A DNA stretch of 64,000 bases from Delphinus delphis (taxonomy: Eukaryota > Chordata > Mammalia > Artiodactyla > Delphinidae), in NCBI RefSeq assembly GCF_949987515.2, contig NC_082697.1, positions 19,661,730 to 19,725,729 on the forward strand, read 5' to 3'. The notes under the pieces are model-generated. The model was not told the origin of the DNA. It did no database searches and worked only from the letters and a program-made list of their open reading frames with translations. Each line of letters begins with the position of its first letter. Positions within the stretch are counted from its first letter, which is position 1. A program made the translations under genes and the position numbers. Of this stretch, positions 31,605-42,500 are shown one piece after another.

Positions 31605-32095
31605 CAAGCTCTCACTCTGCTGGCGGCACAACAGGCCAATAAATCAGGAGACGAGGTGTTGACGCAAGGAATAGCAGCTTTATTTGGAAAGCCAGGCATC
31701 CGAGAAGATGGTGGACTAGCATCCTAGAGTACCATCTTATCAGGGTCTGGATGCTAATTTCTTTCATAGAATGGAGGCGGGAGGAGGTGAGGAAGTAAAG
31801 TAAAAAGTCATAAGTCTTGCAAAATATCTCCTGATTTGGGCCAGCCTCAGAGAGGGGGTGTGTTAATTTCTTCTTTTCTGCAGTGATTCACAGGTGGGCA
31901 GGGTCAGGGTGTTTCCCTGTGAGCTGAACAAAGGCACTCTAGTTTAATATTCAGGCAGAGAAGCAGGGTTCCCCGAGGAAGGCCACCATGTATGCTTATA
32001 GTTATAAACAAAACAAAAACAATGGAAAGCAAAGGTCAAAGTAAAAGAAACAGATCCAACATGGAGTCATATTTTTTTCTTCCCTGTTACGTAGA
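31605..32095 (-). mobile_element. Solo LTR of a class I endogenous retrovirus, minus strand
   Basis: Plus-strand text from 'ggcggcacaacaggccaataaatcaggagacgaggtg' through 'gcagctttatttgg' to 'aagaaacagatccaacatggagtc' matches a cetartiodactyl ERV1-type LTR in reverse. The minus-strand AATAAA sits at 31679-31684, close to the U5-like left end as expected. No gag, pol or env is attached on either side, so it is a recombined solo LTR. Exact ends and target duplication were not resolved. Confidence 0.6.
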
Positions 32096-32107
32096 GGTAA
32101 ATTTGGT

Positions 32108-32526
32108 GGTCTATGTATTAGTTACCTATGCTGCATAACAAATTATCCCAAAACATAGCATCTTCAAACATTAAACACTTATTATCTCACACTGTTTCTG
32201 TGAATCCAAGAGAGGGTTAGCTGGGTGATTCTGGCTCCCAAAGTAGCAATTAGGCTACTGTTCATGGCTGCCTTCATCTGAAGACTTGACTGGGTTGGGA
32301 AATCCACTTCCAAAGTGTTTCCCTTACCTGCTCACAAGTTAGTGCTGGTTATTGTCAGGAGGCCTCTGTTCCTGAGCCAGCAGCCCTCTCCATGGGACTG
32401 TCAAGTGTTCTCATGGTGGGGCTGTTGGTTTCTCCACAGCTAGTGGGCTAAGAGAGAGCCAAGTACAAGCAGCATTTTATAACCTCACTATAAAAGGGCT
32501 ACTCTAATTTTGACAACCTCCTACTG
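32108..32526 (-). repeat. Ancient LTR-like repeat, family unassigned
   Basis: 'gtattagttacctatgctgcataacaaattatcccaaaacatagc...cttattatctcacactgtttctgtg...ctgaagacttgactgggttgggaa' belongs to a common old mammalian repeat, probably LTR-derived. Related text recurs at 43904, 44600 and 45305. Confidence 0.55.
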
Positions 32527-32535
32527 GTTACACAT

Positions 32536-33257
32536 CTTTTCATGTACCTCTTGGCCATCTGTATGTCTTCTTTGGAGAAATGTCTCTTTAGGTCTTCTGC
32601 CAGTTTCTTTTTTTTGTGGTTCGCGGGTCTCACACTGTTGTGGCCTCTCCCATTGCGGAGCGACAGGCTCTGGACATGCAGGCTCAGCGGCCATGGCTCA
32701 CGGGCCCAGCTGCTCCGGTAGCATGTGGGATCTTCCCAGACTGGGGCACGAACCTGTGTCCCCTGCATCGGCAGACGGACTCTCAACCACTGTGCCACCA
32801 GGGAAGCCCTTCTGCCCGTTTCTTGATTGAGTTGTTTGTTTTTTTGATATTGAGCTGCATGAGCAAAGGAAGTCAGACAGAGAAAGACAAATATCATATG
32901 ATATTGCTTACATGTGGAATCTAAAAAAATGATACACACGAACTTATTTACAAAGCAGAAACAGACTCACAGACTTAGAAAACAAACTTATGGTTACCAA
33001 AGGCGAAAGGTGGGGGGAGGGATAAATCAGGAGTTTTGCATTAACATATACACACTACTATATTTAAAACAGATAACCAACAGGGACCTACTGTATAGCA
33101 CAGGGAATGCTACTCAATATTCTATAATAACCTAAACTGGAAAATAATTTGAAAAAAGAATAGATATATGTATAACTGAGTCACTTTTCTGTACACCTGA
33201 AACTAACACATTGTAAATCAACTATACTCCAATATAAAATAAAAAATTTTTTTAAAA
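32536..33257. mobile_element. 5'-inverted (twin-primed) L1 3' end
   Basis: From 32536 to about 32864 the plus strand is the reverse complement of L1 ORF2 3' sequence (with a SINE inserted). From 32865 it switches to forward-oriented L1 through ORF2 end, 3' UTR and A-rich tail at about 33257. Flanking GTTACACAT at 32527-32535 and GTTACCCAT at 33258-33266 look like the target duplication with one mismatch. Confidence 0.85.
32610..32808 (-). mobile_element. CHR SINE nested in the inverted L1
   Basis: The minus strand reads GGGCTTCCCTGGTGGCACAG from 32808, a B box near 32755 (GGTTCGTGCCCC), and the A-tail as the T-run after 32609. CTTCTGCCAGTTTCTT at 32594-32609 is duplicated at 32809-32824 with one mismatch. 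Confidence 0.92.
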
Positions 33258-33269
33258 GTTACCCATGTA

Positions 33270-33530
33270 TACACACTTGTCTATCTGCCAGACACACCTT
33301 GTCTCCATACATGTGTTCATATCATTCCTATGGTTTTAATGCCCTCCTTCTCTCCGTTCCTTAAACTCCCTGCTCATACTCATCCTCCAAGGTCTTATTT
33401 GCATGTCACCTCTTTTCAGTTTAGCTTCCACTGATCTGCTGGTACCCAAAGAAAACATCTTGTGCCCCTTCCAGTGTTTCATGTACCTCCTGCCTAGCAC
33501 TCTTGTCATATTTATTCCATTCTGTGGTTG
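33270..33530 (+). repeat. L2 LINE 3' fragment
   Basis: 'ctccctgctcatactcatcctccaaggtcttatttgcatgtcacctcttttcagtttagcttccactgat...gtacctcctgcctagcactcttgtcat' is L2 3'-end-like. Confidence 0.7.
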
Positions 33531-34130
33531 GACCAAGAAACAGAAACTATGCTAAGTACTGAAGACAGGAAATAGGTAGGGAATGGCTATATAGGTGCTG
33601 GAAAAGCTCAGAAGCCAACGGCCGTGATCTGAAACCCAGCTAAGGTATGAATCCCTGGAGTTGAGTCTCAGTCTCTGGGTGAATCTCAGGACTTCCTCAG
33701 AACTGCCAACCCCAGTTCAGGACAGCACAATTCACTGAATGCTGAAATGAAAAAGGCTCAGTAATTCCAAACCAGTGATGGCAACATGTTAGAATATGTG
33801 TTCTTTGCCCAACCCTTCAAATTACTAAGTTCTTCTCATCTGTCACTTGGTGGTGAGTAATCCCTAGTGATTGGAAAGATTGAATTGGAGTTATGTGTAC
33901 CTCGGATCTCCCCTTGCCTTCTCCACTCAGCCTCCTAGGAGGGAAAGTGGATCAGGACTTCTCCCCTGGGGAACAGGGGGGAAAATGCTCTGGGGAGGGG
34001 TGTATGTGTGTGTGTGCATGTCGTTTGTAAATGAGAGTATCTACCAGGTCCTAGGGATGGGCGACACAGGTCTGTTGAAGGTGTGTTTGACAGTCTTGAT
34101 GCAACTTTTTATTGGTCACTCTCCATCCTT
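33531..34130. other. Mostly unassigned; ancient repeat hint at 33530-33700
   Basis: 'ggaccaagaaacagaaactatgctaagtactgaagacagg' resembles the class at 18125. The rest is unassigned. Confidence 0.4.
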
Positions 34131-34134
34131 GAGA

Positions 34135-34186
34135 ATTAATCCTGTAAATTAATCCTGTAAATTAATCCTGTAAATTAATCCTGTAA
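34135..34186. repeat. 13-bp minisatellite, four perfect copies
   Basis: ATTAATCCTGTAA is repeated four times exactly at 34135-34147, 34148-34160, 34161-34173 and 34174-34186, followed by a partial ATTAA. Identity between units suggests recent expansion. Confidence 0.97.
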
Positions 34187-34405
34187 ATTAACATTTATCG
34201 CTGCTTATTATGTACCAGGCACCGTGTTAACCCCTTTGTACACATTATTTCATTTCAGACTCTTAACACCTGGCAAAGGAGGTATCAAAATCAACATTCC
34301 CATTTTACACATGGAGAAACTGAGGCTCAGAGAGGTGAAACAACTCAGAGTAAACAGTGGTGGCAGAATATGAATCAAGGAGTATCTAAGTCTAGGCCCC
34401 CCAGT
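34187..34405 (-). repeat. MIR SINE
   Basis: Long MIR in reverse: 'tgcttattatgtaccaggcaccgtgttaacccc...cccattttacacatggagaaactgaggctcagagaggtgaaacaactcagag'. The minisatellite abuts its edge. Confidence 0.9.
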
Positions 34406-34640
34406 ATATTCTTGACTCTCCAGTTCTGCCATTTGCTCACCTCTTAACGGACAAGATGATAAGAAACAATTTTTAACACCCATCGCACATTAAGTCCGTC
34501 AACAAACACCACCCTAAGGGCAGGGAGGTACACACAAGACGACCATTCACCCGTTTACCTAGTAATGGCCAGTTGTCCCAGAACTCCAGTGGGTTTAGAA
34601 ATTATCCCACCCCCCATCATTCTTAAAAGTCCCAGGTTCG

Positions 34641-34775
34641 GGACTTCCCTGCCGGTCCAGTGGTTAAAAATCCACGCTTCCACTGCAGGGGGCACGGGCT
34701 CAAACTCTGCTTGGGGAACTGAGAAGATCCCACATGTGGCATGGCCAAAAAAAAAAAAAAGAAAGAAAAAAAATA
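34641..34775 (+). mobile_element. CHR-type SINE, short form
   Basis: Starts GGACTTCCCTGCCGGTCCAG, has a degenerate B box and ends in an A/G-rich tail. TCCCAGGTTCG at 34630-34640 and TCCCAGGTTTG at 34776-34786 form an 11-bp target duplication with one mismatch. Confidence 0.9.
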
Positions 34776-34786
34776 TCCCAGGTTTG

Positions 34787-35439
34787 ATAACACATTATGC
34801 ACTCACTCAATATAGAGGCACTATTTGCTGCAGTACCTGGAACACAGTAGCTTCTTGCAAAGTATTAGTATAATTGAAAGGTACTTAGTTCTCTGGGGAC
34901 CAATATCATACCCAGGCTGAGGTGGTACCGCTAAACACTGTCTGCACCTCTCAGAGGAGGCAAGTGAGACCCTCACCATTAGAAATGACCCAAACCCAAT
35001 GTCCCCTGCCCCATTATCCCGACACTCCCTTTCTCAGGAGCAACAGTTGGTCTCTAGGTTCAAGCACCCATGGTTTAACTCAATGCCTCTGAACCAGAGG
35101 ACCCCGCACCCTTGACCCTGCGACCCTAGCACCGTGATGTGGTCTGCCCTCCTGTTCTCCCACTTGCCTTATTTCTTCCCACTTTCTGCATATGTGGCCT
35201 CTTCCCTCCTGAGTCTGGTCACTAATAATACTCATTCCTAATGAATAGCCCCAGCACTGTGGGAACCACATAGTAAAGGAATGTCAGTATCTGCCAAGCC
35301 AGGGTCATGCTGGTGTCAGTGGCCTCAGCCCTCTCTGTGGTCACCGCTGGCGCAGGTTTAAAGGCATTCGTCAGTCCCAGCTACACCCCTGTCCTTGGGG
35401 GTCCCCACCTTTGATCTTTCACAAGCCTCTCCATAGCCA
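34787..35439. other. Unassigned non-coding DNA
   Basis: Nothing recognised. Confidence 0.5.
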
Positions 35440-35815
35440 CATCCTGGCTCTTGCAAGTTGTAAACTGCCCTGTCTGTCCTCTCTGGAGGCCAATGGAATT
35501 TTGTGCGTCTTTTTCTTCCATGTCTCAGTTGAAGCCTTTATACATGTTAGCCCAGACGTCGGGACTCTTCTTCCTCGTGTCCTCTGCCTGGCTGACCCTT
35601 TCTCACACCTTATATCTCAACTGACAAGCCATCCATTGTGAGAGGCCTCCCATGACCACTCTCTACTGAAGCATCCCTAAGCACACAGTTTATTACAAGT
35701 TAAATGACCACATTTAGCATCATTGTTTGGTTTCTCCACTAGAATAGAAGGGCCACAAGGCCAGGTCCAATGATTGACTTTCCAGCACTATCTCTCCAGG
35801 TCAGGTATGGGCTGG
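35440..35815 (+). repeat. L2 LINE 3' end
   Basis: 'cctgtctgtcctctctggaggcc...gaggcctcccatgaccactctctactgaagcatccc...tctccactagaatagaagggccacaaggccaggtcc' is the L2 3' pattern. Confidence 0.75.
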
Positions 35816-36165
35816 ACCACCATTGGTGAGATGTGGCTGTGTTTCCTCTGACTGTGCTCTATCTCCCAGGGCTGTGACTACTTGTATTTCTCCAAAAAGG
35901 ATCACTTGGTGTTTAACTTTTGCATCCAGCTGGGGTATGCGACTTTTTTATAGCTTCCATCTGATGCTTTCTTAAACTCCATGAATTCTCTAAAGTTAAG
36001 GATAACAGTTCATGCTTGTAAGTGGTTATTTATAATATTATCCTAAATCAAATTGTTGATTTTTATGCCTGAAGTATATTGGGTAAAAGTGAAGTTATGG
36101 AAATTATTGTTTATTGAGGGCTACTCTGTGCCATGAACTAGGCTAGGAATGTCACAGAATTCAAA
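35816..36165. other. Unassigned, with MIR-like end at about 36095-36165
   Basis: 'tgtttattgagggctactctgtgccatgaactaggctagg' is MIR-like on the minus strand. The rest shows nothing. Confidence 0.45.
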
Positions 36166-36169
36166 GCAA

Positions 36170-36535
36170 CTGTCTTGGACTCTTCAGACTGCTATAACAA
36201 TAACTATAACCTGGGTGGCTTTTAATCAGCAAAAAGGAACATTATTTCTTACACTTCTGGAGGCTGGGAAGTGCAAGATTCAGTGTCTGGTGAGAACCCA
36301 CTTTGGGGTTTGTAGAAGGTGCCTTCTTAGTGTCCTCATTTGGTCGAAGGGGCTAAGGAGCTCTGTGGGATCTCTTTTATAAAAGAACATGATTTAATCC
36401 TATTCATGAGGGCTCCATCTTCATGACCTAATCAGCTCCCAAAGGCCCGACTTTCTGATATCATCACTTTGGGGGTTAGGTTTCAACTTATGAATTTGGG
36501 GGGGACACAAACATTTAATCTATGGAAACAACTAA
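36170..36535 (-). repeat. MLT1-type MaLR LTR
   Basis: Reverse LTR text: 'cagactgctataacaataactataacctgggtggctttt...cttctggaggctgggaagtgcaagattc...catgagggctccatcttcatgacctaatcagctcccaaaggccc...gggggttaggtttcaacttatgaatttgggggggacac'. Confidence 0.7.
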
Positions 36536-36639
36536 TAAAATACATGGGTAATTGCTTTGCTAACAGTGACCTGGTATCTAGAAAGCTGTCTAGAAATGTT
36601 AGTTTCCATGGTTGGTGATGATTAGCTTTAGTCCTTACA

Positions 36640-37215
36640 GCATTAATTGATCATATCTTGCTTTGATGGTTACAATTAAGATAAACCTCAACTCAGGGTA
36701 GCTTAAATGACAAGGGGAATTCAAAGGCTCATGTAACTCAGTGGTTCAAGGGAGTCCACTTTTGGTGCAGTACCATCCAGGATTTAAATGTTATATTAAA
36801 GAATAGGGTTCTATCTCATCATTTCTTGGCTGTGGTTGGCTGGGCAACATTTTCTGAAAAGCTCTTATTGAGGTCTGATGAGGACCACCAACAGCTTCTG
36901 AGGTTTACCTCCTTCCTCTTTCACATCCAGTGTGTGTTGTGGGGGAAGGAGGGAGGCACCTTTCAATTTCGTCCTCTGAAGAAACAGGCTGTCCTCTCCT
37001 TGCAACCTCAGAACATGTCCCCTTGGGCTAAGGATGCTGGCCAGGTTACATGCTGGGTCCTGAAGTTATCACTGTGGCCAGAGTGGGCTGGTTGTCCTAA
37101 GTCAATTACATATTCTGGGCTGACTGTCAATCTCATCACAAATGCACAGTGGGGGGATGGGAGAAGGGTGAGTTTCCTGTTGGCAATCAGTGCACTCTAG
37201 GAGGAGAAGCCAGTC
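36640..37215 (+). repeat. Ancient interspersed repeat, family unassigned
   Basis: 'ctcatgtaactcagtggttcaagg...gaccaccaacagcttctgagg...tatcactgtggccagagtgggctggttgtcctaagtca' has the feel of a common old mammalian repeat. It explains the 124-codon frame at 36826-37200, which lacks any domain. Confidence 0.45.
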
Positions 37216-37309
37216 CTGAGTGCTGGGAAGAGAACCAATAAATGTCCCTGCTGTAGCTTACCTCTACAGGCATGATGTTTTGCTTAGATGTCAATCATTA
37301 ATTCATTTA

Positions 37310-37690
37310 TTGAAGGGACTTTATTCTAGCATCTGCCTTTTACCAGAGGAGCTGAAGATACAGAAATGATCATGATTGGACCACTGCTGATGAAGAGCTT
37401 GCAGCCCAAAGAGGAGGTTATTTTCTACAGCATTAAAGGATGCACAACAGAGGTGGTGCCTTCCCTGGATCTTAAAAGATGTCTCATTTTCCTAGCAGAA
37501 AGTGTTGGATGAGGGTGGAGAGTGAAGGAAGTCATTGCAGGTATGTACAATGGTGTAAAGACCTAAACAAGCCCCAGGAATGGAGGAGAGTTGCATGAAG
37601 ATAGAGCCCAGGAGGAAGGGATGAGAGTGACAGGAGGGAAGAAGAAAGAGAAAGTGGACCACGCTGAGATAAGCCATGTGCACCACTGTT
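37310..37690 (+). repeat. Ancient interspersed repeat, family unassigned
   Basis: 'gatgtctcattttcctagcag...caatggtgtaaagacctaaacaagcccc' and nearby text resemble the old repeat class suspected at 7150 and 11870. Confidence 0.35.
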
Positions 37691-37839
37691 CAAAGAACTG
37701 GTGAGGTTTTATATCAGTGGATCTTAACCACAGTTCAGAGAGCAACTGGCTAAACAATTAAAAAAATATAAGTTTGCTTCCTAACTTTTGCCATAAAATA
37801 ATATAAATTCTATATGGCTTTAAAAGTTAAAATAAAAAA

Positions 37840-38335
37840 CAAAATGAATAATATTCCACTGTGTACATATATATATTATTCAGCCATAAGAAGGAAGGAA
37901 ATAATGCCATTTGCAGCAACATGGATGGACCTAGAGATTATCATACTAAATGAAGTAAGTCAGACAGAGAAAGACAAATATCATATGATATCGCTTACAT
38001 GTGGAATCTGAAAAGATGTTACAAATAAACTTATTTACAAAACAGAAATAGATTCACAGACATAGAAGACAAACTTATGGTTACCAAAGGGGAAGAAGCG
38101 TGGAGATAAATTAGGAGTTTGAGATTAATTTATACATACTACTATATATAAAATAGATAACAAACAAGGACCTACTGTATAGCAAGGGAACTATACTCAA
38201 TATCTCATAATAACCTATAATGGAAAAGAATCTGAAAAAGAATATAAATATGTAAAATTGAATCATTTTTCTGTATACCTGAAACTAACACAACATTGTG
38301 TATCAACTATACTCCAATATAAAATTTAAAAATAA
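37840..38335 (+). mobile_element. L1 3' end with ORF2 tail
   Basis: The C-terminal part of L1 ORF2 is open until 38011 (AIRRKEIMPFAATWMDLE... ending HMISLTCGI). It is followed by the L1 3' UTR ('ggttaccaaaggggaag...gacctactgtatagcaagg') and a terminal 'actccaatataaaat' tail. 5'-truncated and related to the copies at 32536 and 61082. Confidence 0.9.
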
Positions 38336-38524
38336 CAAAGATCATGAACATATGTTTAATCTTATTGTTCATAAATGAATGCAAATTAAAGTAGATTATA
38401 AGTTTTTTATCAGAGTAACAAAGAATTTTTGTTAGTTTTTCATGATGCTTACCAGTGCAGGCATGTGGTGGGAACACCGCGTCCTCTCTGGACTCTTAAA
38501 TAATAATTAGTCCTAATTATATAG

Positions 38525-38640
38525 GATTTAGCCTAGCATGGTTTTGAGCACTTCTATGCATATTAACCTATTTATTCACACAAGGAAACTTACATACAGT
38601 GCAGGTAAGTGATGACGACCCTATGGCTATTAAGGAACAG
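38525..38640 (-). repeat. MIR SINE, left part, split by a SINE
   Basis: 'ggttttgagcacttctatgcatattaacctatttattcacacaagg' is MIR-like in reverse. The text resumes after the CHR SINE at 38934-38985 with 'gtgctttaaccactatta', the MIR end. Confidence 0.6.
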
Positions 38641-38653
38641 AAACAGGGTTTTG

Positions 38654-38920
38654 TTTTTTGTTGTTGTTATTTTTTTTAACACACTTTTTACTTATTTATT
38701 TTTTAATTAATTAATTTTTTTTTTTGGTGGTACGCGGGCCTCTCACTGTTGTGGCCTCTCCCGTTGCGGAGCACAGGCTCCGGATGCGCAGGCTCAGCGG
38801 CCATGACTCACGGGCCCAGCCGCTCCGGCGGCATGTGGGATCTTCCCGGACCGGGGCACGAACCCGTGTCCCCTGCATCGGCAGGCGGACTCTCAACCAC
38901 TACGCCACCAGGGAAACCCA
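38654..38920 (-). mobile_element. Young CHR SINE with perfect 13-bp target duplication
   Basis: The minus strand reads GGGTTTCCCTGGTGGCGTAG from 38919, an intact B box near 38868 (GGTTCGTGCCCC) and the A-rich tail as the T-rich stretch 38654-38726. AAACAGGGTTTTG at 38641-38653 is duplicated exactly at 38921-38933. The body retains many CpGs (CGGACCGGGGCACG, GCCGCTCCGGCGG), which decay fast, so this looks like one of the most recent insertions here. Confidence 0.95.
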
Positions 38921-38985
38921 AAACAGGGTTTTGAATGTGGGTATATGGCCCCTGAATTTGTGCTTTAACCACTATTATTCTTATT

Positions 38986-39679
38986 CCATACCGTGTGTCT
39001 AGTTCCAAACAAGATGAATAGAGGAAAAAAGCCATGAGGATTAGGTAGGAGGAGAGAGGATGGTTCTAAGTCTGCACTGTGTGGATGACAAGCAGTATTG
39101 AGGAGACCTTTAAAAGGAGGAGCAATCACTTCCACTGCACTCACCATGCGTTTGTCCAGTCCCTTGTAGAGCAAGAAACTCGACCATCGGGGGTTAGGCA
39201 AAGCGAGAAACTTTTACCTCTGTTACCAAGGAGCTGATGTAGAGAAGCAGTTTCTAGTAGTCAAGTTTGCTCCAATAATCAGGGAAGACTCTGTCTAAAG
39301 AATATATTTTCTGTCATAAATTCACAAATGATCCATCTGCCTGACTCAGAAATGTGGAACTTCACCTTGCCAGGAGGGAGAGGTGCACCCTCACTGCCCG
39401 AGGCGTCCCTGAAGGTAGGGGTCCTGGCCTGCCAGAAGAAGCCTTGCTCCATAGAAACTGCAGAAGTGAAGCCTGAGGTCTGAGGGTCTCCAGCTCAGAT
39501 GTCTGTTCTTGGACCCCCTCCGTCGGTTAGTGCAATGCTTCCCTGGGTGCTTAAGAATTCTTTGCTCAGTGAATTTATCCACAGAACAGCTCATCATGCC
39601 ACGATGCTGCAGGAAGGTTGGCCTCCATTCTGGGATGAGAATGGCCTAACTTGCTTTAGGAGATGCTAAGAAAAAATTG
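38986..39679. other. Unassigned non-coding DNA
   Basis: Nothing recognised. Confidence 0.5.
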
Positions 39680-40211
39680 GTCAGCTCTATATATTGAACC
39701 AACCAAAAGCCTTCCCATGGCCCAGCAATTCCATTCCTAGAAATATACCCAAGAAAGATGAGGGCTGAGGTTCACCAAAAACACAAATGAGAATACTCAA
39801 AACCGTTTAATTCAAAAAGCCAAAAACTGGAAAAAACCCTAAGGTCAACCACAGAACAGATGAAATTATTGTGGTATATCCACACCATGGACCAGCCGAG
39901 ACACACACTGACATAGGCGAGCCTCACAGATGTGCTGAGCAAAAGGAGCCAGACAAAAAGACAGCACACTGAATGCTTCGTTTAGATGAAGTTTAAAAAC
40001 AGAGAAGGCCAAATATGGCTAGAGGTCAGAGAGTTCCCTGTATGGATGGTATTGATTGGGAAGGAGCAGGTGTTTTGGGGCTGCTAGAAACATTTTCCAT
40101 TGTGGTCCGAGTGGTGGTTACACAGGTGTCTGCACATGTAAAATTTCATCAATCTGAACAGTTGATTTGTAGACCTCACTGCATGTCGGTTACATCTAAA
40201 GTTTACCAAGA
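39680..40211 (+). repeat. Old L1 (L1M class) 3' fragment
   Basis: 'ggcccagcaattccattcctagaaatatacccaagaaagatga...aaaagccaaaaactgg...gtggtatatccacaccatgg' is the L1 ORF2 3' end. The text then runs into the 3' UTR ('tgtggtccgagtggtggttacacagg'). Diverged and interrupted at its end by the following SINE. Confidence 0.85.
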
Positions 40212-40556
40212 GGGCTTCCCTGGTGGCGCAGTGGTTGGGAATCCACCTGCCAATGCAGGGGACATGGGTTCGAGCCCTGGTCTGGGAAGATCCCACATGC
40301 CGCAGAGCAACTAAGCCCGTGAGCCACAATGACTGAGCCTGTGCTCTAGAGCCCACGAGCCACAACTACTGAGCCCACGTGCCACAACTACTGAAGCCTG
40401 CGCGTCTAGAGCCCATGCTCTGCAACAAGGGAAGCCACCGCAATGAGAAGCGCTCGCACTGCAAGGAAGAGCATCTCCCGCTCGCGGCAGCTAGAGAAAG
40501 CCTGTGCGCAGCAACAAGGACCCAAAGCAGCCATAAATAAATAAATTTTAAAAAAC
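40212..40556 (+). mobile_element. CHR-type SINE, long form
   Basis: Starts GGGCTTCCCTGGTGGCGCAG, B box near 40268 (GGTTCGAGCCC), two 'cacaactactgagcc' body units and an AAATAAATAAA tail. TTACCAAGA is duplicated at 40203-40211 and 40557-40565. It lies at the 3' end of an L1M fragment. Confidence 0.93.
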
Positions 40557-40565
40557 TTACCAAGA

Positions 40566-40796
40566 TATTTGGACAGAACGGCTTCATCTGTCTTGTTTAG
40601 TGTGTTCCTGAACAATCTGTATGGAATTCAAATGTTTAGAAGTTGAATAATCTGTTTCCATATCCTAAGAGTGATTGAATTCCCCCAAAGCCAAAACATA
40701 TCATAAAACTCCAAATAATTAAATGTTTCCAATATTTCATGCAGATTCACACTTGAACATGGCATTAAGCCAAATGAAGAAGGTAAAGGACAAGAG
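40566..40796. other. Unassigned non-coding DNA
   Basis: Nothing recognised. Confidence 0.5.
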
Positions 40797-41033
40797 CTAA
40801 TGTTTATATAACCCTTACTGTGCGTGGGGCATTGCCTAAGCCCTTCAGGTATTTGATTTAATTGCACAACAAAGCTACGGTTGTCGCTACCACAATGATC
40901 ATTTCTATGTTTTATATTTGAGAATGAGAGGGCAGAAAGTGTAAGTGATTTCCTAAGGTCCCATCACTAGTAATTAGCAGCGCTGAATCCAAACCCAGAC
41001 ATTCTGGCTCTAAAAATCTTGTGCTCAACCCTA
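40797..41033 (-). repeat. MIR SINE
   Basis: 'gtttatataacccttactgtgcgtggggcattgcctaagccc...gatttcctaaggtcccatcactagtaattagcagcgctgaatccaaacccagac' is a long MIR in reverse. Confidence 0.8.
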
Positions 41034-41919
41034 CCTCGTATTTCTTCTGTTCAAATTGTCACCTCTTTTCAAGCCCAAAGATTGCCATTTTATCTCAATT
41101 ATACTACATTTAGGAAAGTCTCATTTTCAGCACTAGCATTAGCTTCTGAATTTTTCTGGGTTCTATTTATTTTGAAACAACATTATGTGCAAACTGCAAT
41201 AAAAGACTATTTTCCAAATGTGTTTGAGTAGCGACATTCAATCTTTCAAATAAAAATTTACCCCAAATCCCAAGGTAGGTAAAATGTTAAATTTTTCCAG
41301 CTGAAGTGGGAGGAGGAAGCAGGGGGGTCCTGGAAGAAGATGGGGTTGTGGGGAGGGGAGGAGGCAAGGATCTTGGCAGCCTCTCCCTTCCCCTGGACTA
41401 CACCTAAATGTTCACCCTGGAAAACTCTGAGCCGTAAAATTCCAATCATAGTCTCAAAAAAAGTAAATGAAAACAAAGATGGTATTTTTCATGAAAGTGG
41501 GAAACATTCTGAAATAAAGCTATGGACCAGCAGGCAGCACCATGGATGCCAGTTTGAGCTTGGCTTTCACCAGCTGGAACAAAGTGGCCCAAATCTGATT
41601 TGGAAATAGTGCTATATAGCATTTCTCTATAATATAAGAAAAGGTGCCTTGATAAAATATTGAATATGGTCAACCCAAGGACCATGACTAATTTAGGATA
41701 TAAAGAACAATTTTGCAGCAAGATTCTCCAGGCCTCAAGTCTTCAAATCAAACTCATCCACCTACTCCTAACCCTATTCCCTGGACTGGGATGCAATTTG
41801 TTTTCCAAAGTGTGAATATCCCTTGACTTTCCTGTGATTCAGTTTTGAAAAATCTGTGCTTTCATACCTTACATATTGACAATCCTGAACCAACTTTTCT
41901 ATGTCAATATTGTTTTTAG
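41034..41919. other. Unassigned non-coding DNA
   Basis: No family recognised. Antisense and sense frames near 41258-41721 overlap and have no domain. Confidence 0.5.
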
Positions 41920-42500
41920 CTTTTGGTTTCTTTTAATTTAAAAAATTAATACATGTACATGAAAAAAGAAAGAAAGAAATTAAATAAAACTTCAAACATC
42001 AAAAAGAGTATCTTGAAAGTAAATTTTCTTCCCATTCCAGAATGTCAGATGTAACTACTACAGTTGTTTCTCTTTTATCTTTCCAAAATCTTCTCTGTAG
42101 GACTGACATGTATGTCTGTGTGTGTGCTCTTTGTGCTTTACTTTACACACTTTTCTGAATCATGTCATTGTTCTTTTCATTTGTTCTTTGTGTTTACTTG
42201 AAAATATGTCTTACAAAGTTTGTTAAAGCTTCACCTAATTCTCTGTAAAGACTGAGCACTTTCCCATGTATTGATGAAACCAATTATTCAACTAGTTTCC
42301 ATTGATGGGTATCTAGGTTGTTACCAATACTTGATCATTGCAAGCAAAGTTACAATAAGACTCCTCAGATGTTTCATGACACCCAGATGTAGGATACATT
42401 TTTGAAAATCTAGCTGCTGGAACAAAGTTTATGTGCATTAAAAAAAAAAAGATAGATGTTGGTAAACTGCCTCCAATTCACACTCCAAATAGTTAAGGAC
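41920..42500 (-). repeat. Old L1 (L1M class) fragment
   Basis: 'gattcaactagtttccattgatgggtatctaggttgttaccaatac'-like text, 'gatcattgcaagcaaagttacaataagactcc' and 'agctgctggaacaaagtttatgtgcatt...ggtaaactgcctccaattcacactcc' match old L1 read on the opposite strand. Confidence 0.65.

Noticed and set aside
34135..34186. CRISPR-like short repeat array
   Set aside because: The units are contiguous with no spacers; this is a minisatellite in mammalian DNA.
36826..37200. 124-codon plus-strand frame
   Set aside because: Lies in an ancient interspersed repeat and lacks any domain.
40212..40290. tRNA gene (A and B boxes)
   Set aside because: The boxes belong to the tRNA-derived head of a CHR SINE. 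There is no clover-leaf and the copy continues into the SINE body and A-tail.
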